Shown piece after piece: positions 1-7,838 of a stretch of 64,000 nt of DNA (position 1 is the stretch's first letter; every line of letters begins with the position of its first letter). Source of the DNA: Alcanivoracaceae bacterium (GTDB lineage Bacteria > Pseudomonadota > Gammaproteobacteria > Xanthomonadales > Marinicellaceae). Location: contig JADGEI010000006.1 in NCBI GenBank assembly GCA_016744455.1, positions 62,001-126,000 on the forward strand. Direction: 5' to 3'. A program made the translations under genes and the position numbers. The notes below the pieces were generated by a model that saw nothing but the letters and a program-made list of their open reading frames with translations, ran no database searches and was not told the origin of the DNA.

Positions 1-1328
1 TCAAGAGATTTTGTAAAATATTGTTCAACTTTAAACTTTGAGCTATCAAACGCTTCATCTTGTTGCTTAAGCAACTGAGGTTTCAAAGTTTTATTATTAA
101 TGTGGTATAAACTAGGTGGTGTTATAAATGATTCATACTGCACAAAGAAATCACCTGATTCTTCGTCAACACTAGTGACACTAAGTGCTCCATTTTCTGG
201 AAAAGGAATTTCCTGAATATCCCATTTTCCATCATCTTTCTTTTGGAATAAACATAATTTTGCTTTGACATCCTCTAATAGGGTGATTAGTAAACCATGT
301 TTTGATGTGTCAACATTGTTAATAATTGTTGTCTTGTTTGGTTTAATAACACTTTCTATTTCACCCTTGCCTTCAGTTAAAAGACCAATGTCAATAAGTA
401 ATACTTCTCCTTGCATGTATTTACTGCCATTAAATTCCCATTCTTTTTTAAGAGAAACAACTAATTTGTCTTGGTAGGTTCCAGATAAATTCGCACTATC
501 TGGCAACTGGATTGGAATGATTTTATCCTCTTTTAAAAGGAATTTTTTATTAGACCAAAAACTAGTAGTTTCATTAATTATATCAATAGAATAACTGTCT
601 TGGTTAAGTCTATAAGCGCTAGCAGCCATAGACTTTTCACTGGCTGTATATAGGGTTTGTGCTTCAGAAAGAGCTGTTCCTCGTTTCCATTTTTTTATAA
701 TTCGAGGGTAACCTGATTCGGTCATTGAGTTTTCCCCGAAATCCGTGCCTATAAAAATGGTATCTTTGTCAATCCAAGAAACCCTGGTTTTTGCCACTGG
801 GATATTGAACCCATTTTCAATGAACTCACCTTTTTTTAAGTTAAATTCCTTTATTTCAACAGCATCTGAACCACCAGGAGAGAGCTGAGCAAGGCAAATA
901 ATGTTCTCAGGAGCCAAACATGTCATTCCATGATAATCATAGTTTTTTCCATGTTTTTTCGAATAGGCATCCATATCAAGTACAGTTGACCATTTAGGAT
1001 TCTTTTTTCTAAACTGTTTTAAACTGGTTTTTCGGTAGATTCCTCTTGGGTGTTTTTTATCTTGCCAAAAATTATATAACCACTTACCCTTTTGATTGAC
1101 GACGGGTAGGCGGCTTTCGTTGTTGAGAACAGTAAGTGCTTGCTGGTAAAGGTCGTTGTATAGTTTAGTTGAAGCTAGTTTCTCTTGAGTAATTTGATTA
1201 GTTTCCTTAACCCATTGCATGGATTTATCCCCATCAATATCTTCTAGCCATAAATGTTGATCTATGGCAATTGATGTTATTGAGTAAGAAACTAAAAGAA
1301 ATGCAAGATAGTATTTTGGGTAGTGCAT
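1..1328 (-). CDS. S9 family (prolyl oligopeptidase-like) peptidase, N-terminal part, cut by window edge
   Basis: About 442 codons read without a stop from an ATG at 1328 down to base 1. The product begins with a signal-peptide-like hydrophobic stretch (roughly residues 5-21), followed by a WLEDIDGD...MQWV segment. This resembles the start of the seven-bladed propeller domain of prolyl oligopeptidases (PF02897 type: WLED then a W about ten residues on). The last visible residues (KFKVEQYFTKSL) look like the link into the alpha/beta-hydrolase domain, so the catalytic Ser/Asp/His lie outside the window. The start is 27 bp after the stop of the FHA-like gene, so the two are probably co-transcribed. 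The fold is well supported; the substrate is unknown. Confidence 0.8.
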   Translation of the reverse strand, partial: MHYPKYYLAFLLVSYSITSIAIDQHLWLEDIDGDKSMQWVKETNQITQEKLASTKLYNDLYQQALTVLNNESRLPVVNQKGKWLYNFWQDKKHPRGIYRKTSLKQFRKKNPKWSTVLDMDAYSKKHGKNYDYHGMTCLAPENIICLAQLSPGGSDAVEIKEFNLKKGEFIENGFNIPVAKTRVSWIDKDTIFIGTDFGENSMTESGYPRIIKKWKRGTALSEAQTLYTASEKSMAASAYRLNQDSYSIDIINETTSFWSNKKFLLKEDKIIPIQLPDSANLSGTYQDKLVVSLKKEWEFNGSKYMQGEVLLIDIGLLTEGKGEIESVIKPNKTTIINNVDTSKHGLLITLLEDVKAKLCLFQKKDDGKWDIQEIPFPENGALSVTSVDEESGDFFVQYESFITPPSLYHINNKTLKPQLLKQQDEAFDSSKFKVEQYFTKSL

Positions 1329-1355
1329 AGGAAGCTCTCTAGATGTAAATGTAAG

Positions 1356-2156
1356 TTATTGATTTTTTATTAAATATAAAACTATAGCGGTTAAGATGAC
1401 AATTGCTAAGAGTGATATCCACCAAAGGTTGTTTTTAATAAAACTATTAGAAGTGCTTTGCTTGGAATTGTCATTGATTAAATACTCTTCAGAAAGTTGA
1501 ATATTTTTAGGATGTGATGGACTGTATTTGGAGAAAGATGAAGTGCCTGGGGATTCTACTCCGTATTTGGAAAACCCTGTAGTGATGTAATCGCCATTTC
1601 TTAAAATAGCATAATTGGCTTTATTCCCGTTAATGAATATGCTTTTGTCTTTTTTGCATAGCACCGTTAATTCATCATCAATGTAGGACACTGAAAATGG
1701 TATATCATTGTCATTAAAGGGTTTATGAGTGTAACTGTTTTTACTACCAATTATAGCCAATTGACCAAAACTGTTTTTATTAAAACTTCTTAAGCCTGAT
1801 ACTGATGTACTTAGGTGATTGTCGAGATTTTCTTTCTTTACCATTTTAAAGGCACTGGAACATGACTTTGGTAAGCTATTTTCATCAATTAATTTTAATT
1901 TTTGCGAGCCGATAGAAATAACATCGCCAGGATGTAACAATGCCATTTCATGAACTTCCAAGTTGTTGATGAAGACTTGTTCTTGATTGAATACTTCTAG
2001 AATGCAAGAAACTTTGTCACTGATGATTGAAAATGCTTTTTTTGGGGTGTCTGTAATAAAGTCAAGAACAACATCACATTTTTCATCTGTACCAAATAAC
2101 ATATGGCCTAACGATGGCAAATGTATAGCGTCTTGATTGTCAATCTCAATTTGCAT
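1356..2156 (-). CDS. FHA-like domain protein with C-terminal membrane anchor
   Basis: 266 residues. Residues 1-95 read like a forkhead-associated beta-sandwich: a G...CDVVLD segment, then a VSCILEV strand, a short NN turn and a LHPGDVISIG strand near 75-84. A second, weaker copy with a similar NGDYITTG strand lies around residues 130-200. FHA domains bind phosphothreonine peptides; the canonical Arg and Ser of the binding loop are not clearly visible, so binding is uncertain. A single hydrophobic segment at about 243-263 with a short basic tail would anchor the protein with its domains facing the cytoplasm. It is upstream of the S9 peptidase gene on the same strand. The domain call rests on pattern only. 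Confidence 0.6.
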   Translation of the reverse strand: MQIEIDNQDAIHLPSLGHMLFGTDEKCDVVLDFITDTPKKAFSIISDKVSCILEVFNQEQVFINNLEVHEMALLHPGDVISIGSQKLKLIDENSLPKSCSSAFKMVKKENLDNHLSTSVSGLRSFNKNSFGQLAIIGSKNSYTHKPFNDNDIPFSVSYIDDELTVLCKKDKSIFINGNKANYAILRNGDYITTGFSKYGVESPGTSSFSKYSPSHPKNIQLSEEYLINDNSKQSTSNSFIKNNLWWISLLAIVILTAIVLYLIKNQ

Positions 2157-2457
2157 AATTTTGTAAATTCCCAGTTATCTTAAGATTAATAGTTTATAGA
2201 TGTTGTAAAACTATTTACTATTTTTATACATTCTATCTATTTTTTAATACTAAAGCCATAAAAGTTAATGTAATTTGTTTATTTATTTAACTGGATAATG
2301 CAGTTATTAAAACACTAAACCCTTCTGTGTCAGCGTTTGCGTTATGTTTTATGATGAATGTCAATTTATTATAATAAGTCTAAAGTGGTTTATTGACAAA
2401 TGGAACGAATTCAATAAAATGATAGCCTAATCTATAAATTACGGATGGGTAATAAAA
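2157..2457. other. Divergent intergenic region, 301 bp
   Basis: This gap separates the FHA-like gene (leftward) from the IPTL-tail protein gene (rightward). I see no ORF or RNA gene in it. The right end holds a good sigma70-type promoter, listed separately. The left half is very AT-rich, and no clear promoter for the leftward gene stands out. Confidence 0.6.
2393..2420 (+). promoter_or_regulatory. Sigma70-type promoter for the IPTL-tail protein gene
   Basis: TTGACA at 2393-2398, a 16-bp spacer and TAAAAT at 2415-2420 lie about 37 bp before the ATG at 2458. The -35 is a perfect consensus match. Transcription would start near 2427 and give a leader of about 30 nt. Confidence 0.6.
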
Positions 2458-3327
2458 ATGAAAATAATAATAATATGTTTGTCAATACTGGTAAGTTTTT
2501 CAGTATCTGCAATTGGAGTAAATGAAGAGTTTGATTTAAACGAGATAAATTCTAATCCAGTTGTCATTGTAAGTGATTTTCAAACACCAACGGGTAGTGG
2601 TGTTTTGTATGACAATGGTTCACTTGTTAATGGTACAGGAACTGGTGCTGGTGGGCTCGATGAAAGTATACTGCAAACTGCGAGTTTAGGCATGGATACA
2701 ATTGGTGCCGGTCATCAATTAAGTGCAGGCAATAGGATAGCTGACGATTTTACTGTTACTGGATCTGATTGGACTATTGATAACATTATTTTTTATGCTT
2801 ATCAAACCGGTGAAACTGCCTCAACTATCACTGCAGTAAATTTACAAATTTGGGATGGTGTACCAGGTGCTATGGGTAGTTCAGTAGTGTTTGGAGATGA
2901 TACAACAAATCGCATGAGCTCAACTGCTAACTCTAATATTTTACGAGTAACAGAGGCCACTACTGGAACAAATACCGATAGACAAATAGCTGCAAGCACA
3001 GTTGATGTAAATATTACATTACCTGCTGGAACTTATTGGCTAGATTGGCAGTCTGATGGATCAGGTGGGTCAGGCCCTTGGGCTCCTCCTATTACTATTT
3101 CAGGGCAAACTGTTACAGGTAATGCCTTGCAATCAATAGGAGGTGTTTGGAGTGATTTATTAGATGGAGGAACAAATACTCAACAAGGTTTTCCATTTAT
3201 TATTCAAGGGACAAATATAGTATTAGCACCGCCAGTACCAGTACCATTTTTGAATAGCTGGACATTGATATTGCTGGCTTTAGTTTTAATTGCATTAAGT
3301 TTTAGAATGTTCAAAGCAAAAAACTAA
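2458..3327 (+). CDS. Secreted protein with IPTL-CTERM-like sorting tail
   Basis: 289 residues. The N-terminus is a classical signal peptide (hydrophobic residues 3-18, cleavage likely after SVSA). The middle is rich in Gly, Ser, Thr and Asn, with beta-strand patterning (for example TLPAGTYWLDW near 190), typical of an extracellular beta-sandwich; I do not recognise a catalytic domain. The C-terminus has the three-part layout of a sorting signal: PVPFLNSWT at about 260-268, a hydrophobic helix and a basic end (FRMFKAKN). It resembles the IPTL-CTERM signal (IPTLxxWG) that exosortase H is thought to process. No exosortase is in the window. The gene is monocistronic, with its own promoter and terminator. 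Confidence 0.75.
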   Translation: MKIIIICLSILVSFSVSAIGVNEEFDLNEINSNPVVIVSDFQTPTGSGVLYDNGSLVNGTGTGAGGLDESILQTASLGMDTIGAGHQLSAGNRIADDFTVTGSDWTIDNIIFYAYQTGETASTITAVNLQIWDGVPGAMGSSVVFGDDTTNRMSSTANSNILRVTEATTGTNTDRQIAASTVDVNITLPAGTYWLDWQSDGSGGSGPWAPPITISGQTVTGNALQSIGGVWSDLLDGGTNTQQGFPFIIQGTNIVLAPPVPVPFLNSWTLILLALVLIALSFRMFKAKN

Positions 3328-3353
3328 TCTTGTAATCTTGATATGTTAAAGTG

Positions 3354-3383
3354 AAAAAAGCCGTCAATGTGACGGCTTTTTTT
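3354..3383 (+). terminator. Bidirectional intrinsic terminator
   Basis: A-run, GCCGTC, a short loop, GACGGC and T-run give a strong hairpin (arms about 3354-3365 and 3371-3383). It lies between convergent genes and, having A and T tracts on the two flanks, can stop transcription from both sides. Confidence 0.9.
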
Positions 3384-3407
3384 GTTTCCATAAATCAATT
3401 TAACATG

Positions 3408-4070
3408 TTAATTCTGTATTTTAATGCCGTTTTTACTAGCAATTAGAGTTACATAGGCTTTTTGGTAAGCAAAAATACCATTGCATACGACGCCTGCAAT
3501 ATCGTTAATTTGGCTTTCAATTTTTAACGGGTCTATTATCTTTAAATTATGAACGTCGATAATAATATTGCCATTGTCAGTGATAAAGCCCTGACGCAAC
3601 TCAGGTTGTCCCCCAAGCTTAACTAATGCTCTCGCAACATGGGATTGGGCCATAGGGATTACCTCTACGGGTAAAGGGAAGCTGCCTAAAATTTTAATCA
3701 TTTTGCTTTCATCAACAATACATACAAATTTATCACTGGCGGCTGCTATTATTTTTTCACGTGTTAATGCTCCACCTCCACCTTTAATTAAACGGTTGTG
3801 AGTATCACATTCGTCTGCTCCATCAATGTATAATGACAATGGGCCAGTTTGATTTAGTTCTTTAACATGGAAGCCGTGTTCCTTTAAGCGTCTAGTTGTT
3901 TCAATTGAACTGGAAACACAAGAGTCTATTCGACTTTTTACTTGTGGTAATACATCAATTAAACAATTAACTGTCGATCCTGTTCCAATGCCAACCACCA
4001 TGTCATAGTCATCAAAATACTCTAAGGCTGCTAATGCTACTTGATGTTTAAGTTGCTCTTGTTTGTTCAT
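3408..4070 (-). CDS. rpiA: Ribose-5-phosphate isomerase A
   Basis: 220 residues, close to the 219 of the E. coli enzyme. It interconverts ribose 5-phosphate and ribulose 5-phosphate in the pentose phosphate pathway. Visible motifs are GIGTGST (27-33), the phosphate loop; DGADE (83-87), with catalytic Asp residues; and KGGGGALTREK (96-106), with the catalytic Glu. A longer in-frame reading from 4121 exists, but the ATG at 4070 overlaps the upstream stop codon (ATGA) and gives the family's usual N-terminus. The gene is translationally coupled to the cyclo-ligase gene upstream. Confidence 0.95.
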   Translation of the reverse strand: MNKQEQLKHQVALAALEYFDDYDMVVGIGTGSTVNCLIDVLPQVKSRIDSCVSSSIETTRRLKEHGFHVKELNQTGPLSLYIDGADECDTHNRLIKGGGGALTREKIIAAASDKFVCIVDESKMIKILGSFPLPVEVIPMAQSHVARALVKLGGQPELRQGFITDNGNIIIDVHNLKIIDPLKIESQINDIAGVVCNGIFAYQKAYVTLIASKNGIKIQN

Positions 4071-4624
4071 GGTTTTATAATCTCTTTGTTGGTGATAATC
4101 ATGTCCATGGGTATATCCCAAGGTTGAGATTGAATTGTATCATCTTCTTGAAAATCATAGGCGATACCTACAAGAATTGTTGGTTTTTGTTGGCACCTGT
4201 TAAATTCAAAATAGCGGTCATAAAACCCACCTCCCATTCCAACCCTTGATCCTTTTCGGTCAAAAGCAACTAAAGGTACAAAACATAACTCTAGTTCTTG
4301 TAGTTTTATTGAAGGTGTGTTTTGTGGTTCTAGAATTCCATACTTGTTTTTAGTAAGATCATGGAAAGATCTAAACTGGTTAAATTGCATAGTGTTTTTT
4401 GTTTTAACAACAGGTAAATATAAGCGTGAAGATTGTTGGATGAGTCTTGATAAGTCGACTTCTTTACCTATCGCATGATAAGTTGCAATACTGGAAAAAT
4501 CTGATAAGGTAAAGTATGACAAAATTTGCTTACAAACCTGATCACTTAAGAAGTTTTTTTGTGGAGTGTTGAGCTGCTTTCTTTGTAAGAGAAGTTCTGA
4601 ACGAATGCTGCTGTTGTTTTTCAA
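4067..4624 (-). CDS. fau: 5-formyltetrahydrofolate cyclo-ligase
   Basis: 185 residues, normal for the family. It converts 5-formyl-THF to 5,10-methenyl-THF with ATP, salvaging the inactive folate. The signature GMGGGFYDRY is at 129-138, preceded by VPLVAFDRKGSR, the conserved substrate and nucleotide-binding strand. It is the first protein gene after the 6S RNA on this strand, as in E. coli (zapA-ssrS-fau), where the two can be co-transcribed. The stop overlaps the rpiA start by 4 bp. Confidence 0.93.
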   Translation of the reverse strand: MKNNSSIRSELLLQRKQLNTPQKNFLSDQVCKQILSYFTLSDFSSIATYHAIGKEVDLSRLIQQSSRLYLPVVKTKNTMQFNQFRSFHDLTKNKYGILEPQNTPSIKLQELELCFVPLVAFDRKGSRVGMGGGFYDRYFEFNRCQQKPTILVGIAYDFQEDDTIQSQPWDIPMDMIITNKEIIKP

Positions 4625-4647
4625 TTTTTAATTAGTTTATTAATAAA

Positions 4648-4845
4648 ATACGGTGTAAACCACACAAGCCGGTATATTACTGGCGACCTTGGAACCAAAG
4701 GTTCAAGGCGGAAGACTCTCAAAACATTAGGCTTTCTGTTCAATGACAGATCTGCACACAGAAGTTGATTATGCCTTCCTAAATTATAAAATTAAGGACC
4801 AAGGGATATGCAATAACATTGTCGCACATGGTAGTCTACACCTTA
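4648..4845 (-). ncRNA. ssrS: 6S RNA
   Basis: The minus strand has the typical 6S layout. A closing stem pairs GGTGTA (4842-4837) with TACACC (4657-4652). Near the 3' end there is a hairpin at 4708-4687 that begins CCTTGAACC and closes GGTTCCAAGG, matching the conserved 3' hairpin of E. coli 6S RNA almost base for base. Gene order (zapA, 6S, fau) is the same as in E. coli. At about 198 nt it is slightly longer than the 184 nt of E. coli. 6S RNA sequesters sigma70-RNA polymerase in stationary phase. Ends are estimated from the terminal stem and the promoter. Confidence 0.88.
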
Positions 4846-4851
4846 AAATTT

Positions 4852-4880
4852 ATTATAAAACTTTTAAAAATCCAGAACAA
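4852..4880 (-). promoter_or_regulatory. Promoter of 6S RNA
   Basis: Reading leftward, TTGTTC (4880-4875), a 17-bp spacer and a perfect TATAAT (4857-4852) place the start near 4845, just before the 6S closing stem. Position and quality support both the promoter and the 5' end of the RNA. Confidence 0.75.
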
Positions 4881-4968
4881 GATTTATTTGTATGAAATAT
4901 AAATTTAAGAAGTTTTTGCATAATACTGGAGTGATAGAAAAAGTGATACAAGCAGCAATTGTAAGATA

Positions 4969-4994
4969 AAAATGAGCCAAATAGCCCGCTATTT
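4969..4994 (-). terminator. Possible weak terminator after zapA
   Basis: AAATAG-CCCG-CTATTT forms a 6-bp stem at 4979-4994, followed on the minus strand by GGCTCA and then a short T-run near 4973-4969. It could separate the zapA transcript from the 6S promoter. The stem is AT-rich and the T-run is displaced, so this is tentative. The rest of the interval 4881-5092 shows nothing I can name. Confidence 0.3.
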
Positions 4995-5092
4995 ACAGTT
5001 TTTTTCGCATTCCATGGGTTTGCTAAGGTCTCTTACATATGTGCGAGTTGTAATATTATTACTTAGAAATCACAAAATAACTGAGAATTATG

Positions 5093-5359
5093 TTAATCGT
5101 TAAGGTGTTTTTGTAGATTGTTATTTAGTTGAGTTATTTTATTGTGAGCATGCTTTAGTTGCATCATTTCGTGACTAATATTTAAAGCAGCCATTATGGC
5201 TACCTTGTCAGCTGAAAGTGTGCTGTTATTACCCTTAATACTTCTCATGGTTGCATCAAGTTGATCGGCAGCTGATAAGAGTGAAGAACGTTCTTCATCA
5301 GTTGCAGCAAATTGATACTCTCTTTCTAAAATTCTTACAGTGACTTTTTGTTGGCTCAT
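5093..5359 (-). CDS. zapA: Cell division protein ZapA
   Basis: 88 residues. ZapA is a cytoplasmic dimer/tetramer that bundles FtsZ protofilaments at the division site. The N-terminal globular part has VTVRILEREYQFAATDEE (about 6-23), the family signature, followed by LLSAADQLDATM and the C-terminal coiled coil (KVAIMAALNISHEMM, then KITQLNNNLQKHL). The start overlaps the stop of the upstream coiled-coil gene by 4 bp, so translation is coupled. Its place beside 6S RNA and fau is the usual gammaproteobacterial order. Confidence 0.92.
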   Translation of the reverse strand: MSQQKVTVRILEREYQFAATDEERSSLLSAADQLDATMRSIKGNNSTLSADKVAIMAALNISHEMMQLKHAHNKITQLNNNLQKHLND

Positions 5360-5586
5360 GCGGATTGCTGCTCAAGTGATTTAAGGCGTGAAATCATTGA
5401 TTCAAGCCTGTTTTTTGCTTGATCATTTTTTTGTAACAGCAGCGTTTTTTCTGAAGATAATGATTCCATTTTGTGTTTTAAAGCGGTGTTCTCAATTTTA
5501 TATTGGCTAATTAACTCAATTGCTTCGTTAATAGTCTCTTCTAAGGATGAAATTTCCTCTAAATATGTATTTCTGCTATTGTCCAT
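5356..5586 (-). CDS. Small coiled-coil protein upstream of zapA (TIGR02449-like)
   Basis: 76 residues from the ATG at 5586; an alternative TTG at 5622 would add 12. The whole chain is predicted to be one coiled coil, with heptad Leu/Ile from EEISSLEETINEAIEL through MISRLKSLEQQ. Short coiled-coil proteins of this kind (TIGR02449) precede zapA in many Gammaproteobacteria and resemble ZapB, but no role is proven here. I chose 5586 because a promoter fits just upstream with its start point at this ATG; the TTG would lie inside the -35 box. There is no ribosome-binding site ahead of the ATG. Confidence 0.72.
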   Translation of the reverse strand: MDNSRNTYLEEISSLEETINEAIELISQYKIENTALKHKMESLSSEKTLLLQKNDQAKNRLESMISRLKSLEQQSA

Positions 5587-5593
5587 AAGGTAA

Positions 5594-5622
5594 ATAATAT
5601 CGTCCAAAGGTGAAAAGGTCAA
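5594..5622 (-). promoter_or_regulatory. Promoter giving a possibly leaderless mRNA for the zapA operon
   Basis: Reading leftward, TTGACC (5622-5617), exactly 17 bp, then TATTAT (5599-5594). Seven bases (TTACCTT) separate the -10 from the ATG at 5586, so transcription should start at or within a base of the start codon. No Shine-Dalgarno sequence is present. Confidence 0.6.
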
Positions 5623-5700
5623 CTAACTTGTGAGATTTTTCTTCCAAGATTATGAAAAATCAGGGAAAATACGCTTTTCTTATTTGAATACAGATAAATT

Positions 5701-6249
5701 ATGATTCCATACAAGCCATTTGCGCAACACTTAAAGGATAATAATATCATAGCTACTCCTGCGGAATTACATGCGCATGCTAGTGGTATGCTGACAGTTA
5801 ATAAAGAAACAAAAGTGACTCATTGGATAGATGTTATTCTAGAAGATTACAGTTTTGAAGGCAGTGATACTCAAAAATTAATTCCGGTGTTAAATGCATT
5901 ATTTGAATTTGCTAAAGATAAACTTAGTGCTGATAACTATACCTTTTCTCCACTATTGCCATCTGATAATAACGGGTTAAGTTATAGACTTGATGCACTA
6001 GCAACTTGGTGCGGTGCATTTTTAACAGGGTTGGCTTTTGCTGGATTAAAGTCAGATCAAAATATGCACGATGACGTCCATGAATTTATTATGGATTTAG
6101 AGAAAATTTCTAAAGTAGATACGCAGAGTGATGAAACTCAAGGTGAAGAAGCTGATTTTATTGAATTAGTCGAATACGTGAAGGCGGGTTCAATCCTACT
6201 GTATCAAGAGTTTGAAGAGGGAGAAGAGGCTTCTTCTCTAGTACAATAG
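5701..6249 (+). CDS. ygfB: UPF0149 family protein (YgfB-like)
   Basis: 182 residues, usual for the family. A compact all-helical protein with the YgfB hallmark region from FSPLLPSDNNGLSYRLDALA to WCGAFLTGLAFAGL (about 81-120), where a Trp-Cys helix precedes a hydrophobic helix, and a late LVEYVKAGSILLYQEF helix (about 158-173). The biochemical function in this organism is not known; in Pseudomonas a YgfB protein has been linked to regulation of cell-wall stress genes. It is divergent from the zapA operon, as in E. coli. The C-terminus is acidic. No strong ribosome-binding site precedes the ATG. Confidence 0.85.
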   Translation: MIPYKPFAQHLKDNNIIATPAELHAHASGMLTVNKETKVTHWIDVILEDYSFEGSDTQKLIPVLNALFEFAKDKLSADNYTFSPLLPSDNNGLSYRLDALATWCGAFLTGLAFAGLKSDQNMHDDVHEFIMDLEKISKVDTQSDETQGEEADFIELVEYVKAGSILLYQEFEEGEEASSLVQ

Positions 6250-6408
6250 TGTTCTTTCTTTAAATATACCTATAAAAGGTTGATTCTACTTGCATCAAGC
6301 TATGTTTTTAAGTAATATCCACGCTCTTAAATTTTGTACGACTTTTTATGCGAGTAAATATCCGACAAGATTTATTTAAAACTAGTAATATAAATAAGTG
6401 TACAAATA

Positions 6409-6428
6409 AAATTCCACCAAAGGAATTT
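6409..6428 (+). promoter_or_regulatory. Hairpin in the rplM-rpsI leader
   Basis: AAATTCC, a 6-nt loop and GGAATTT form a perfect 7-bp stem about 43 nt before the rplM ATG, with AAGGAG following as the ribosome-binding site. L13 is known to repress its own operon through the rplM leader in E. coli, so this is a candidate for that control. The role is inferred from position only. Confidence 0.35.
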
Positions 6429-6470
6429 AGTTGCTACACGTTGAACTAATGCTTAAGGAGCATACTTATA

Positions 6471-6908
6471 ATGAAAACTTTTAGTGCAAAGGCAGATGAA
6501 ATCAAACGTGAATGGTTTGTTATCGATGCTGAAGACGTAATTTTGGGCCGTATGGCTACAGAAATTGCTCGACGTTTACGTGGTAAACATAAACCTGAAT
6601 ATACCCCTCATGTTGATACTGGTGATTACATTGTAGTTATCAATGCTGAAAAATTAGCAGTAACTGGTAACAAAATGAAAGACAAGATTTATTATAAACA
6701 TACAGGGTATGTTGGTAATTTAAAATCTATTACATTAGAAAAGCAATTACAGAAACATCCTGAAGTTGTTATCGAAACTGCTGTAAAAGGCATGTTACCA
6801 AAAAATTCATTAGGACGTACCATGTACCGCAAACTTAAAGTTTATGCTGGTAGTGAGCACCCTCATGAAGCACAGCAACCAACAACTTTAGAAATAGGTA
6901 GGAAATAA
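6471..6908 (+). CDS. rplM: 50S ribosomal protein L13
   Basis: 145 residues (E. coli 142). An early-assembling large-subunit protein. The chain starts [20 protein letters not shown] and contains [22 protein letters not shown] (about 27-48) and the conserved [21 protein letters not shown] near the C-terminal third, all typical of L13. An AAGGAG ribosome-binding site precedes the start. rpsI begins 2 bp after the stop, the near-universal rplM-rpsI pair. Confidence 0.97.
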   Translation: MKTFSAKADEIKREWFVIDAEDVILGRMATEIARRLRGKHKPEYTPHVDTGDYIVVINAEKLAVTGNKMKDKIYYKHTGYVGNLKSITLEKQLQKHPEVVIETAVKGMLPKNSLGRTMYRKLKVYAGSEHPHEAQQPTTLEIGRK

Positions 6909-6910
6909 TC

Positions 6911-7303
6911 ATGGCAAATCAACAATTTTATGGAACAGGAAGACGTAAATCATCTGTAGCTCGTGTATTTTTAACACCAGGTTCTGGAAAGATTACCATT
7001 AACTCAAAACCAATTGATGTGTATTTCGGTAGAGAAACTTCTAAAATGGTTCTTAGGCAACCTTTCGAAAAACTAGAAATGGTAGATCAGTGGGATGTTA
7101 ATTGCACAGTTGTTGGCGGTGGTAACACAGGACAAGCTGGAGCAATCAGATTAGGAATTTCACGTGCACTTTTAGAAAGTGACGAAGAATTAAGAAAGGC
7201 ACTACGTGCAGAAGGTTTCTTAACTCGAGATTCAAGAAAAGTGGAAAGAAAGAAAGTGGGTCTTCGCAAAGCAAGACGTGCTGTTCAATTCTCAAAACGT
7301 TAA
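6911..7303 (+). CDS. rpsI: 30S ribosomal protein S9
   Basis: 130 residues, the standard length. The N-terminus has [15 protein letters not shown], and the C-terminus ends in [18 protein letters not shown], the basic tail of S9 that reaches the P-site tRNA. The family signature [19 protein letters not shown] is at about 68-86. It is the second gene of the rplM-rpsI operon and is followed by a strong terminator. Confidence 0.97.
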   Translation: MANQQFYGTGRRKSSVARVFLTPGSGKITINSKPIDVYFGRETSKMVLRQPFEKLEMVDQWDVNCTVVGGGNTGQAGAIRLGISRALLESDEELRKALRAEGFLTRDSRKVERKKVGLRKARRAVQFSKR

Positions 7304-7353
7304 AACTTTATTTCTATTGGTTGAAATTTCAATCATGGTTAAAGATTTTATGG

Positions 7354-7383
7354 AAAAGCAGATGTTATCATCTGCTTTTTTTT
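7354..7383 (+). terminator. Bidirectional terminator after rpsI
   Basis: AAAAGCAGATG, loop TTAT, CATCTGCTTTTTTTT. This perfect 11-bp stem with a T-tract lies between convergent rpsI and trxC and can serve both. Confidence 0.9.
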
Positions 7384-7406
7384 ATTAAATTTTCCTGAGT
7401 TAATTT

Positions 7407-7832
7407 CTAATTACTTTTTATCCATTGAAGTAATTGTGGAAGTTGTAGGGCACCAGACATTCTGTTAATTTCTTTTCCGTTTTTATAGGCCATAAGAGTA
7501 GGGATAGAGCGAATGCCTAATGAACCCGACAATTGTTGTTCTTGTTCAGTGTTTACCTTGATTAAGATATATTCACCATTTAACTGACTTGCAGCTTGAT
7601 TAAATATGGGTGTCATCATTTTACATGGGCCACACCAAGGAGCCCAAAAGTCAATGATTATTGGCAGAGTGGTTTTACGAACAATTTTAGTGAAAGTTTT
7701 ACTATCAACCTCAAGGGCTTTATTTCTAAATAAACTACCATGGCATTTGCCGCAGTTTGGATTGTTTTTTAATTTGTTATCAGGGATTCTGTTAATTGCC
7801 AAGCATGTTGGACATACGATGTGTTTGCTCAT
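7407..7832 (-). CDS. trxC: Thioredoxin 2 (zinc-containing)
   Basis: 141 residues (E. coli TrxC 139). An N-terminal zinc ribbon with C7xxC10 and C27xxC30 precedes a thioredoxin fold with the active site WCGPC (66-70). The later IRSIPTLMAYKNG segment carries the cis-Pro. It reduces protein disulfides in the cytoplasm and is linked to oxidative stress in E. coli. It lies 6 bp after the uvrY-type regulator gene on the same strand, so the two are probably one operon. Confidence 0.95.
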   Translation of the reverse strand: MSKHIVCPTCLAINRIPDNKLKNNPNCGKCHGSLFRNKALEVDSKTFTKIVRKTTLPIIIDFWAPWCGPCKMMTPIFNQAASQLNGEYILIKVNTEQEQQLSGSLGIRSIPTLMAYKNGKEINRMSGALQLPQLLQWIKSN

Positions 7833-7838
7833 AGTGTA

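Noticed and set aside
265-477. Rightward 70-codon ORF near the left edge
   Set aside because: It lies antisense to the S9 peptidase gene, whose frame is open throughout and matches a known family.
4972-5103. Rightward 43-codon ORF between 6S RNA and zapA
   Set aside because: It runs into the 3' end of zapA on the opposite strand, has no family resemblance, and part of it is a hairpin.
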